Source of the DNA: Patescibacteria group bacterium
GTDB taxonomy: Bacteria > Patescibacteriota > Minisyncoccia > UBA6257 > Brennerbacteraceae
Assembly (NCBI GenBank): GCA_040753135.1
Contig: JBFMGR010000002.1
Location: 1 to 41,132, forward strand
DNA: 41,132 nucleotides
Reading direction: 5' to 3'
Below the pieces are notes generated by a model. It searched no databases. It had not been told where the DNA came from and worked only from the letters and a program-made list of their open reading frames with translations. A program made the translations under genes and the position numbers. Of the stretch, positions 18,575 through 25,548 are shown piece by piece (positions within the stretch are counted from its first letter, which is position 1; the number at the start of each line of letters is the position of its first letter).

Positions 18575-19165
18575 ATGAGAGGCGATAAATTATTCACTGT
18601 TTTGGAATTTATTGAAGAAGGAATTACCACTTTGACTGATTTAACTTTGGCAATAATAGTTTCTGGCTACGGTGCCTCCGGTAAAAAGATAGACAGAAAG
18701 TTTGAACAACTCCATCGGTCAAGAAAATCTTTAACTTTGGGAACAAAAGAGTTTATAGAGCAGAAACGAAGACTCTATAATTTACTTTATAAATTGGGAA
18801 AAGAGGGGATGTTAATTCCGGATTCGCAACCTGACCGTGATTTAAAGCTTTCCAAGAAGGGTAAGAAAAAATTTTTGGCTTTAAAACAGAGCAAAGAATT
18901 TTCTGCCAGAAAATACAGAAAATATAAAAAAGGGGGAGTTCGGAAGAAGACAATAGTGATGTTCGATATTCCAGAATCTAAAAAACATCAGCGGGTTTGG
19001 TTAAGATCGGTTTTAAAAAATTTAGGGTTTAAAATGGTTCAGAAAAGCGTCTGGTCGGGCGATTATCTAATCCCTAGAGATTTTATTAAAGATCTTTCCC
19101 GATTAGGATTATTGGATTATGTTGAGATTTATGAAATTAATAAAAGCGGCAGTTTAAGGGTTTAG
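18575..19165 (+). CDS. PaaX-family/Cas2-like DNA-binding protein (196 aa)
   Basis: The C-terminal half has the Cas2-like ferredoxin fold typical of PaaX-type regulators: KKTIVMFDIPESKKHQRVWL (about residues 126-145), LGFKMVQKSVWSGDYLIPRD, then LGLLDYVEIYEI at the end. The first 95 residues are helical with a probable winged-helix (LFTVLEFIEEGITTLTDLTL; LYNLLYKLGKEGMLIPD), followed by a basic stretch (KYRKYKKGG). PaaX itself represses phenylacetate genes, but no such pathway is seen here; true Cas2 would come with cas1 and a CRISPR array, also absent. The gene sits between two nearly identical perfect palindromes, P2 85 bp upstream and P3 58 bp downstream, which may be its binding sites. ATG 18575 has no Shine-Dalgarno. 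Confidence 0.75.
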   Translation: MRGDKLFTVLEFIEEGITTLTDLTLAIIVSGYGASGKKIDRKFEQLHRSRKSLTLGTKEFIEQKRRLYNLLYKLGKEGMLIPDSQPDRDLKLSKKGKKKFLALKQSKEFSARKYRKYKKGGVRKKTIVMFDIPESKKHQRVWLRSVLKNLGFKMVQKSVWSGDYLIPRDFIKDLSRLGLLDYVEIYEINKSGSLRV

Positions 19166-19222
19166 AGAAATCAGCAACAATCCTCGATCATTTATGGTTA
19201 TTTATTCTATTATTTTAGTTGT

Positions 19223-19260
19223 TTGATTGCTATCTTGACGATCGTCAAGATAGCAATCAA
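19223..19260. repeat. Perfect 38-bp palindrome P3
   Basis: Left arm TTGATTGCTATCTTGACGA with an exact complement; centre between 19241 and 19242. The inner 36 bp equal those of P2. It lies 58 bp after the PaaX/Cas2-like gene. Confidence 0.95.
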
Positions 19261-19435
19261 GTTAAAAACAAACAAAAAATAATTAATAAAATGATTGGAA
19301 CTAAGGCTGTGGATAACTTTGTATTGACAGGCAGAGGGTTTTTGGGAAAATAAAAAAAGTGCGTTTATAAATGAATACCCAGAGATGTTTTTTAAAACGA
19401 GGTGATAAAAGATAAAAAATAAACTTGTTGTGGCT

Positions 19436-20020
19436 ATGAAGTTGAAGATTTTTAATCGGGCTTCCAAACAAATTCCTGAAGCAGGGAATTTTTCCAAACC
19501 AAGAAAAAAATTCAGCTACAAGAAAGCAGTCATTTGGTTGACTGTTTTTTTATTTGTCAGTGGGGGAATTTTTGTTTGGTACCGATTTTTTAGCCCTGAA
19601 GGCCGGGAGCAGTTAAAATACGACCTGTTCCAAAAATACTATATTGAGCCGTATGAAAAAGCGATGCGAGAAGATGTTTACGGCGGCAAGACACCAGAAG
19701 AGACTTTAAATTTATTTATTGACGCTCTGAAAAAAGGTGATATTGAGTTAGCAAGCAAATACTTTGCTTTGAATACCAATGAGAATAGCGAGTATTATCT
19801 AGAATACGATCCGAAATGGAAACGCGGCCTAGAGTTGACAAAAGAAGCAAATAAGCTTGATGAAGTAATTGAGAAATTATCATTCGTTAAACCCGATAAA
19901 GAGAGAATAACTAGCGAGGAAGATTTCAAGTTTATTCTAGAGAAAAATGGAGAAATTCTAGGATATATAAATCTAGAGTTGAATCCCTACTCCGGCGTTT
20001 GGAAAATAGAGAGCATGTAA
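19436..20020 (+). CDS. Single-pass membrane protein with NTF2-like extracytoplasmic domain
   Basis: Function unknown (194 aa). A basic N-terminus (SKPRKKFSYKK) precedes one membrane segment (AVIWLTVFLFVSGGIFVWY, about 31-49). The outer part reads KTPEETLNLFIDALKKGDIE, then LASKYF and ends GEILGYINLELNPYSGVWKI. That layout (helix pair, then strands with a final VWKI) resembles NTF2-like/DUF4878 domains, which often sit in lipoproteins. ATG 19436 is preferred over GTG 19430. Its stop is 3 bp before the next gene, so the two are likely co-transcribed, and it may assist the large secreted protein that follows. Confidence 0.65.
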   Translation: MKLKIFNRASKQIPEAGNFSKPRKKFSYKKAVIWLTVFLFVSGGIFVWYRFFSPEGREQLKYDLFQKYYIEPYEKAMREDVYGGKTPEETLNLFIDALKKGDIELASKYFALNTNENSEYYLEYDPKWKRGLELTKEANKLDEVIEKLSFVKPDKERITSEEDFKFILEKNGEILGYINLELNPYSGVWKIESM

Positions 20021-20023
20021 ATA

Positions 20024-23000
20024 ATGCCTAAACTCTTTAACCGGATTTTTAGATTTTTGGTTAAAGCTTTGTTAATAAGTGCGGTTTTCGCGCCCTTTTT
20101 TGTGTTTGGTTATGATTACAACACTCACGGCTACTTAACCCAAGAAACAATCAGGTTTTATAATCAGAGTTTTTCTGAAAATCAAATTTCTCAAGATTTA
20201 GCTAATTTTTTAGTTGATGGTTCGCGCAAAGAAGACGACGCGCCCAGATGGATTAACCATTTTTATGACCCGGTTTACCAGCGGGGCTATGATCCGGATA
20301 TTGCCATCGACGCTTATCCTTTGGTTTTTGCCGACACCTTAAAGCAAGTGATTAACTGGGTTAGCTCCAAGCAATGGAGCCAGGATTCTTATCAGCAAAA
20401 CCGGTTGGTTTATCAAGCAACAAAAAATCTTTATCCAATCAGTTCAATCTTAAGCAATCAAGAGCAAAATCAGGTTAATTTTTCTGAAACAGATTTTACC
20501 TGGGGGAAAGCCAAGCAATACTGGCTTAAAGGCGAAAAAGAAAAAGCAATGTTTGCTTTGGGCCATATTCTGCATCTGATTCAAGATGCGAATGTGCCTG
20601 ACCATACCCGGAACGACGGTCATCTAGCTGATAGCCCGTATGAAAAATGGTCAGCCAAGTTTAATCTAAATAATGCTGATTCTGAATTGAACCAGAGATT
20701 AAAAACAAAATCCCCAGCGGTTTTAAGCAATTTAGATAGTTATTTTGAATCAATTGCTAAATACTCAAATAATAATTTTTATAGTAGGGATACAATCGGT
20801 ATAAGTAAGGGATACCAATTACCACAAGCAGTTGATTATGAAAGAGGAAACTCGTTGTTATATGCTTTAAATAAAGATGCAGACGGGTTTTTTAAATTAT
20901 CAGCGCAGTCTATAGAGTCAAGTGTATTAATGGGGCTGGAGGGAGAGGTTTCGATCGATGACAACTTTGTTCTTAAAGACTACTGGTCCCGTCTCTCTAC
21001 TCAAGCAGTTACGCACAGCGCCGGAGTAATAAATTTATTTTTTCAAGAAGTTGCTAATGAAAAACTTCAACTAGAACAGCCCGAGCTAAAATGGTATGAA
21101 AAAATTTGGCAATGGTTAACCCAGCAAGGGAATAATTTATTAGGTCAGATTTTGCCTCAAAGCCAAGATAATCAAAACAGCCAGCAGCAAAATCAAGAAT
21201 CAGCAGGACAGCAAAATTCTCCAGAACCAAGCCCTTTAAGCTCAAACCCAACACCATCACCGGCTTTTTCTCCGGTTTTAAACTCTCCTGAACCAAGTCC
21301 AATTTTCTCGCCAACTCCGACTTCAATATTAATACCAATTCTAAGTCCAACTCCAGCGGCAACCCCAACGCCTAGCCCAACCTCTCAATCTTTACCCCAA
21401 TTTATTGGCACCCAAACCCCAAATCTTCCAATTTCACCTTCGCCTCAACCCAGCCCAACGCCAGAGTCAACACCTTCTTCTGCGCCCAGTCCTGAACCAA
21501 GCTCTACCCTAGAGCCAACGCCAAGCACTGAACCCTCTCCGTCTTCAGAACCAAGCCCAAGCCCTTCACCTGAACCTTCGCCGCCACCGTCGCCAACTCC
21601 CGAACCCAGTCCGACTCCGTCGCCAACCCCGACTTATCAGCAGTCAAACAATCAATTCTTTGATGATGTTGCCTGGTATTTTGACACTGAACTTTATCCG
21701 GAAAAAGGCGGGATATTTACGATTGAGTTAACAGTCAATCAAGTTCTGCCAGAAGAAGATTATTACGCGATTTTAGCCGGCTGGAACAGCGAGTTTATCA
21801 AAACTCCCGGGAGTAAACAAAGCGGCGGAGATCGGCCGGAATTAAAATACCCGATTCCCGCTGCCACCGGTCAAATTCTTAACCAAAATGACCCGAATTA
21901 CGGCCCAGCTTTGAGTTTGTGGAATCATAACAGCGGATTTAATCCGGACCAGTTCCCGAAAGTTTTAAAAATCCGACCAACCGAGATCAGCACGGTTAAT
22001 TATGTTTTGTTGGGAAAAGATTTAGAAGAGGGGATTAGCCGGGAATATTTTGAGCAAGTTTTGGGCCGCGAGATCGGCACCAATGACTTTATTGCTTTAG
22101 TTTTTTGGCCGCTGTATAATCAAGCCACGCCTGAACCGGATAATCTTCATTATTTGGGTTCGTTTTTGGAAAATGACTCAACCCCGGTTTCTTATCCTGA
22201 ACCGGTTTCGGTCAGCGCCGTGAAAAATCTTCGTTGGGGCATTGACCCGAGTTCAGAAACCGGTTATTCTTTGGAATTTGAATATACCTTGCCGATCCCG
22301 GAGATTACTGATCAGTATTCTTATGGTTATGAACTTCGATTTCATTTAAATGGTTTGGCTGATTTTTATTATGCTTATGATCCGAATCTGGCCCAGTTCT
22401 GGGTTAAAAGTAGTGATAGTTCAAACATATTTTATTTTAACTATGGTTTTTGGGGCGATGAAACCTGCGATTATAATTCCCGAGCTGAACCGAAATCAGG
22501 AGTGCGATTTTTGCCCGGACAGTGCGAGCTGAACTCTTTTGGCAAAATGGCTTATAACCAGAACAAACTGCCCCAGACCGCAGACCCTGACGCTAATTCC
22601 TGGATTCTTAAAGTCCCGATTTTATGGGTGCCGAGCCCAAAGCCGCTAAACGAGCTGGGCTTGAATGATTATCTGACCGTTAGTTTATGGGTGAATGAGG
22701 GTGGTCCGGCCAACGGTTTGTATCTGCGCCAGATAGACCAGAGGCAATGGCAGTTTCAAAATCAATATCAGGCGTTAGAGCCAATAGTGCCGCCGCCTTC
22801 ACCATCGCCAGAACCTTCAGGGCCATTGCTTCAAGCAGTCATAAACGAGATTGCTTGGATGGGAACCGAAGCCTCAACTAATGATGAGTGGATAGAGCTT
22901 TATAATAATTCAGCGGGAGAGATTGATTTAACTGGTTGGGTTCTGCGTTCAGCTTCCGGAACCCCGGATATTTCTTTAACCGGAACTATTCCGGCTGGGG

Positions 23001-23323
23001 GTTATTATCTTTTGGAGCGGACAAATGATGAGCCGGTCTCAGATATTAATGCTGATCAAATCTTTACTGGCGCAATTAATAATCCGTGCGAGGTGTTTGA
23101 ATTATTGGATAATTTAGGCAATTTCCAAGACAAAACAATCTGCAATGGCCAGGATTGGCCCGCTGGAGATAATGAAACGAAATCTTCAATGGAAAGAATT
23201 AATCCGAATATTTCCGGAGAAGAATTGACTAACTGGCAAACTAATAATGGTATTCAGAAAAATGGTCTTGACGCTGAAAACAACGAGATTAACGGCACAC
23301 CAGAACAACCGAATAGCCAATAG
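20024..23323 (+). CDS. Secreted zinc phospholipase C-like protein with Lamin-tail domain
   Basis: A 1099-residue exported protein. A signal peptide (about 1-29) is followed by a domain with zinc-dependent phospholipase C/S1-P1 nuclease features: [14 protein letters not shown] (His35), a WINHFYDP segment (about 77-84), and [20 protein letters not shown] (about 180-200), where spaced His and Asp would bind zinc. Residues about 395-545 are a Pro/Ser/Thr/Glu linker. A middle part of unknown fold follows (about 550-920). The last 165 residues hold a Lamin-tail domain ([29 protein letters not shown]), often found on secreted or surface nucleases and phospholipases. Substrate cannot be told from sequence: membrane lipid or nucleic acid are both possible. 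A role in attack on, or nutrient release from, a host or neighbour cell is inference. Confidence 0.75.
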   Translation: MPKLFNRIFRFLVKALLISAVFAPFFVFGYDYNTHGYLTQETIRFYNQSFSENQISQDLANFLVDGSRKEDDAPRWINHFYDPVYQRGYDPDIAIDAYPLVFADTLKQVINWVSSKQWSQDSYQQNRLVYQATKNLYPISSILSNQEQNQVNFSETDFTWGKAKQYWLKGEKEKAMFALGHILHLIQDANVPDHTRNDGHLADSPYEKWSAKFNLNNADSELNQRLKTKSPAVLSNLDSYFESIAKYSNNNFYSRDTIGISKGYQLPQAVDYERGNSLLYALNKDADGFFKLSAQSIESSVLMGLEGEVSIDDNFVLKDYWSRLSTQAVTHSAGVINLFFQEVANEKLQLEQPELKWYEKIWQWLTQQGNNLLGQILPQSQDNQNSQQQNQESAGQQNSPEPSPLSSNPTPSPAFSPVLNSPEPSPIFSPTPTSILIPILSPTPAATPTPSPTSQSLPQFIGTQTPNLPISPSPQPSPTPESTPSSAPSPEPSSTLEPTPSTEPSPSSEPSPSPSPEPSPPPSPTPEPSPTPSPTPTYQQSNNQFFDDVAWYFDTELYPEKGGIFTIELTVNQVLPEEDYYAILAGWNSEFIKTPGSKQSGGDRPELKYPIPAATGQILNQNDPNYGPALSLWNHNSGFNPDQFPKVLKIRPTEISTVNYVLLGKDLEEGISREYFEQVLGREIGTNDFIALVFWPLYNQATPEPDNLHYLGSFLENDSTPVSYPEPVSVSAVKNLRWGIDPSSETGYSLEFEYTLPIPEITDQYSYGYELRFHLNGLADFYYAYDPNLAQFWVKSSDSSNIFYFNYGFWGDETCDYNSRAEPKSGVRFLPGQCELNSFGKMAYNQNKLPQTADPDANSWILKVPILWVPSPKPLNELGLNDYLTVSLWVNEGGPANGLYLRQIDQRQWQFQNQYQALEPIVPPPSPSPEPSGPLLQAVINEIAWMGTEASTNDEWIELYNNSAGEIDLTGWVLRSASGTPDISLTGTIPAGGYYLLERTNDEPVSDINADQIFTGAINNPCEVFELLDNLGNFQDKTICNGQDWPAGDNETKSSMERINPNISGEELTNWQTNNGIQKNGLDAENNEINGTPEQPNSQ

Positions 23324-23347
23324 CAAATGGCAAATGGTTGATATTGA

Positions 23348-23504
23348 AACTTGCGATGTCCTAAAATTACAAATCAATATTAGGGACATCGCAAGTTTTT
23401 AATCTGGGATCTGGAAAATAAATGACATAAAGCAATAAGTATCAAGGAGAAATTTTAATTCTGTCTACTAACTATGCGATCGCATAGTTAGTAGACAGAA
23501 GAGA
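23348..23504 (+). repeat. 157-bp direct repeat RA, left flank of minus-strand cassette
   Basis: Begins with a hairpin (AACTTGCGATGTCC, 20-nt AT-rich loop region, GGACATCGCAAGTT) followed by TTTTT, which can terminate the upstream gene. A 60-nt AT-rich link (GGATCTGGAAAATAAATG, AAGCAATAAGTATCAAGGAG) follows, then palindrome P4. RB at 24559-24715 has the same length and differs only at one base of the link (GACA against GGCA) and at six positions within the palindrome. Confidence 0.9.
23459..23500. repeat. Perfect 42-bp palindrome P4
   Basis: Left arm TTCTGTCTACTAACTATGCG, A|T centre between 23479 and 23480, exact complement on the right. The outer 12 bases equal P5; the inner part differs at three positions per arm, each change mirrored on the other arm. 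Confidence 0.95.
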
Positions 23505-23604
23505 GGAAATAATAGATATAAAAGGGGAAAATGAAAAGTAAAAATTTGTAATCTAAATTGAAAATCTTATTGATTGCTCAATTTTGTTTAGGATTTTTAA
23601 TGAC
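23505..23604. other. AT-rich spacer inside the cassette
   Basis: No gene seen. It separates RA from the terminator of the minus-strand pair. Confidence 0.5.
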
Positions 23605-23629
23605 AAAACCTCGCCAATGGCGAGGTTTT
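23605..23629 (-). terminator. Terminator of the minus-strand cassette operon
   Basis: An 11-bp stem (AAAACCTCGCC / GGCGAGGTTTT) with an AAT loop. Its T-rich flanks allow function in both directions; the minus-strand gene pair ends just before it. Confidence 0.8.
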
Positions 23630-23640
23630 TGGGTAAAGAA

Positions 23641-23922
23641 CTATTCGCGGCAGCGGAAACCAACCGATTTCTTTTTATGTCTACCGAGGATTGCGAGGAT
23701 TTCAACCCCCGCAGTCCCTCGGGTGGGCCAGAACTTGTCAGGGTCTACGCTGACATCAAATTCATCCCCCTTGTCGCAGCCCTGAAGACGCTCAAGACCA
23801 GTTGGGGCATCGTCGTCATCAAAACGGACGACAACGCCATCACATCGCTGACCATCTTCAGTCAACACTGAAAAAATAATTTCTTCAGTGTCGACGAACT
23901 CAACAGTGGCGATGCCTTTCAT
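23641..23922 (-). CDS. Cassette protein A, unknown function (93 aa)
   Basis: I do not recognise this protein. It starts MKGIATVEFVDTEEIIFSVL, has an Asp-rich turn (RFDDDDAPTG) and ends KKKSVGFRCRE. The alternating pattern suggests a small beta-barrel or sandwich. The start is fixed by a strong AAGGAGG 5 nt before ATG 23922. That Shine-Dalgarno overlaps the stop codon of gene B (TAAGGAGG), so translation is coupled. Base composition is clearly more GC-rich than neighbouring genes, and it lies on the strand opposite to nearly everything else in the window. All of this points to acquired DNA. It contains three Cys residues (QRCDG, QGCDK, FRCRE). Confidence 0.7.
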   Translation of the reverse strand: MKGIATVEFVDTEEIIFSVLTEDGQRCDGVVVRFDDDDAPTGLERLQGCDKGDEFDVSVDPDKFWPTRGTAGVEILAILGRHKKKSVGFRCRE

Positions 23923-23932
23923 TTTATCCTCC

Positions 23933-24400
23933 TTACTCAATTCTCATTCTGTCAGCCGCAATTAGCTGGCCGGTTTTCAGCTGAGCCAACATAATAATGG
24001 TATCTGCAACTAAGGCGGCCAAGCCTTCGTCTGCGTGACCCACTATGCCGCTGCAGCCTACAGCGATGCCTTGGCGGTAAACTCCGCCGGGATAAAGATA
24101 ATCACCTGGCTCAAGAAGCCAAGGATAAGCGGCAGCAACTTTGGTATCCATTTTCAACCGTCGAGCCAGTTCCATTTTTCGTTTGGCTATTAGATTGAAA
24201 TCTACTAGTTCTCCCCAAGAAGGATCCCATTTTTGTTCTTTGCCAAAGGAAAATGAAAACTCTTCCTTGTTGGGGGTTGAAATCCAGCCCTTGATCCAAG
24301 TAGGTCCCCAATGTGCCTCTGGGAGTTTAATGATTTTTATAGCAGTGGGTTTGACAAGCTCCACTGCCGTAAAAATCAACGCAGTGGTTAATACAGCCAT
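23933..24400 (-). CDS. Cassette protein B, weakly HbpS/GlcG-like (155 aa)
   Basis: It starts MAVLTTALIFTAVELVKPT at ATG 24400, set by AAGGAGG 6 nt upstream (minus strand). The middle is charged and aromatic (KEEFSFSFGKEQKWDPSWGE). Then comes KRKMELARRLKMDTKVAAAY and a Gly-rich end: YLYPGGVYRQGIAVGCSGI, VGHADEGLAALVADTIIMLA. A GGVxxxxxGIAVGxSG strand-turn followed by DEGLAALVA resembles the HbpS/GlcG (DUF336) fold, where GVSG precedes a helix with EDxxxAxAG. I rate that as a weak resemblance. The first 20 residues are mildly hydrophobic, but a signal peptide is not convincing. It forms an operon with gene A, with a possible promoter (TGGACA, 18 nt, TTTAAT) at 24435-24464 on the minus strand. 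Confidence 0.65.
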   Translation of the reverse strand: MAVLTTALIFTAVELVKPTAIKIIKLPEAHWGPTWIKGWISTPNKEEFSFSFGKEQKWDPSWGELVDFNLIAKRKMELARRLKMDTKVAAAYPWLLEPGDYLYPGGVYRQGIAVGCSGIVGHADEGLAALVADTIIMLAQLKTGQLIAADRMRIE

Positions 24401-24558
24401 TTTTACCTCCTTATATAAAGAACAGATTTTCAATATTAAATCATAAATCTTTGTTTCTGTCCAGGTTTTCGCATGTTTTTTAGTTTTTTAGCGATTTTTT
24501 GAGTTAAAGCAAACTATAGAAGCAGCCAATAGATTTTAAGATGGATTTTAGATTTAAC
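24401..24558 (-). promoter_or_regulatory. Upstream region of the cassette operon
   Basis: On the minus strand, a -35-like TGGACA (24459-24464) and -10-like TTTAAT (24435-24440) are 18 nt apart, followed by the Shine-Dalgarno at 24406-24412. The rest up to repeat RB is AT-rich with no ORF. Confidence 0.4.
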
Positions 24559-24715
24559 AACTTGCGATGTCCTAAAATTACAAATCAATATTAGGGACAT
24601 CGCAAGTTTTTAATCTGGGATCTGGAAAATAAATGGCATAAAGCAATAAGTATCAAGGAGAAATTTTAATTCTGTCTACTATCTGTCCGATCGGACAGAT
24701 AGTAGACAGAAGAGA
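24559..24715 (+). repeat. 157-bp direct repeat RB, right flank of minus-strand cassette
   Basis: Same order as RA: a 14-bp stem hairpin with T run, AT-rich link, then palindrome P5. The near-identity outside the palindrome indicates a recent duplication or an insertion that duplicated its target. Confidence 0.9.
24670..24711. repeat. Perfect 42-bp palindrome P5
   Basis: Left arm TTCTGTCTACTATCTGTCCG, A|T centre between 24690 and 24691, exact complement on the right. The core matches P1 (101-138), although P1 lies more than 24 kb away. Confidence 0.95.
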
Positions 24716-24828
24716 TTGGTTTGTGTTGAAAATTGAGGAATGATTTTGGGATTCGGGCTTGATAAGTTTTTATTTTTTTCTAAAATATTATTAGGTCGGG
24801 TTTAGTTTTTAAAAATTAAGCAATAATT

Positions 24829-25470
24829 ATGAAAAAAATATTATTAGCAGGAATCTTAAGCTTTTTCGCCTTAGCAGCTGGTTGGGTTTATGCTGAACAA
24901 GAGGGAATTGGCTTGAATTTGCAATTAAAAGGCTTCAAGCCGGACGAGGTTTTTGAAAAGTTGCGCGATTGGGAAAAGAACTTTGAACTGCCGGAGATAG
25001 AAGAAATTAGGGAAGGTCGGGCAGTGAGAAGTTTGGTCATTGCTCCAACCGGCAATACCAAGATTACTGACGCTGAAGTAGTTTCGGTTTCCGGGAATAA
25101 TTTTACTGTTAAGGTTTGGGGATTGAGTTTGGCAGTTGAAACCAATGAAAATACCAAGTTTGTGGTTGGCCGGTTAAGGGATTGGTCTTTGTCAGAGTTA
25201 AAAGTCGGCGACAAAGTTGATATTATTGGGACGATTGATGAGGCAAGCGGCAGTATTAAAGCTGATTTGGTTAATGCCAGAATTTCAGTGCCAAGAATTC
25301 AGAACGAAGAAGTGCTTCGCTTAAGAAGCATTATTGAGAACTTGATTCGTCAGCTTCAGGAAGCGCTAAGAAAAGTTGGTCGGCAGCTGCCGCCCGGAAT
25401 CTCGCCAGTGCCGGAAGTTTCGCCAACTCCGGAAATCAGTCCAACTCCGGAACCAGAAGCAGAAGATTAA
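24829..25470 (+). CDS. Exported DUF5666-like protein (213 aa)
   Basis: Function unknown. A signal peptide (MKKILLAGILSFFALAAGWV, cut near YAEQ) is followed by a helical region (FEKLRDWEKNFELPEI). An OB-like domain follows (about 75-150: TKITDAEVVSVSGNNFTVKV, KFVVGRLRDWSLSELKVGDK, VDIIGTID), which matches the DUF5666 pattern of small surface or periplasmic barrels. Next is a predicted coiled-coil helix (LRLRSIIENLIRQLQEALRK) and a Pro/Glu/Thr tail with PTPEISPTPEP units. It has its own terminator. It starts 113 bp after repeat RB and has no Shine-Dalgarno. Confidence 0.72.
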   Translation: MKKILLAGILSFFALAAGWVYAEQEGIGLNLQLKGFKPDEVFEKLRDWEKNFELPEIEEIREGRAVRSLVIAPTGNTKITDAEVVSVSGNNFTVKVWGLSLAVETNENTKFVVGRLRDWSLSELKVGDKVDIIGTIDEASGSIKADLVNARISVPRIQNEEVLRLRSIIENLIRQLQEALRKVGRQLPPGISPVPEVSPTPEISPTPEPEAED

Positions 25471-25496
25471 GATTTAAAATTTAGAAAGAAATTTTC

Positions 25497-25529
25497 GGGC
25501 ATCGTAAGTCCGCTGGACTTGCGATGCCC
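25497..25529 (+). terminator. Rho-independent terminator
   Basis: A 15-bp stem (GGGCATCGTAAGTCC with GGACTTGCGATGCCC, one T-G pair) and GCT loop, then TTATATTT. The ACTTGCGATG half is also found in the RA and RB hairpins, so these terminators may be related by descent. Confidence 0.85.
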
Positions 25530-25536
25530 TTATATT

Positions 25537-25542
25537 TATAAT
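25537..25542 (+). promoter_or_regulatory. -10 box TATAAT placed for a leaderless mRNA
   Basis: TATAAT ends 6 nt before ATG 25549 and begins only 7 nt after the preceding terminator stem. There is no room for a ribosome binding site. Confidence 0.65.
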
Positions 25543-25548
25543 TGAGTT

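Noticed and set aside
18450..19260. CRISPR locus suggested by a Cas2-like protein and repeated palindromes
   Set aside because: Only two repeats about 770 bp apart with a gene between; no spacer array, no cas1. The protein has an N-terminal winged-helix region, as PaaX types do.
21230..21640. Tandem repeat DNA in the large secreted protein
   Set aside because: It is a Pro/Ser/Glu/Thr-rich linker with varied codons, not an independent repeat or mobile element.
23558..23871. Plus-strand ORFs at 23558 and 23584
   Set aside because: They overlap the minus-strand cassette gene A, which has a precise Shine-Dalgarno and coupling to gene B. The plus frames have no start signals and cross a terminator.
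24141..24446. Plus-strand 101-residue ORF
   Set aside because: Antisense to cassette gene B, without a start signal.
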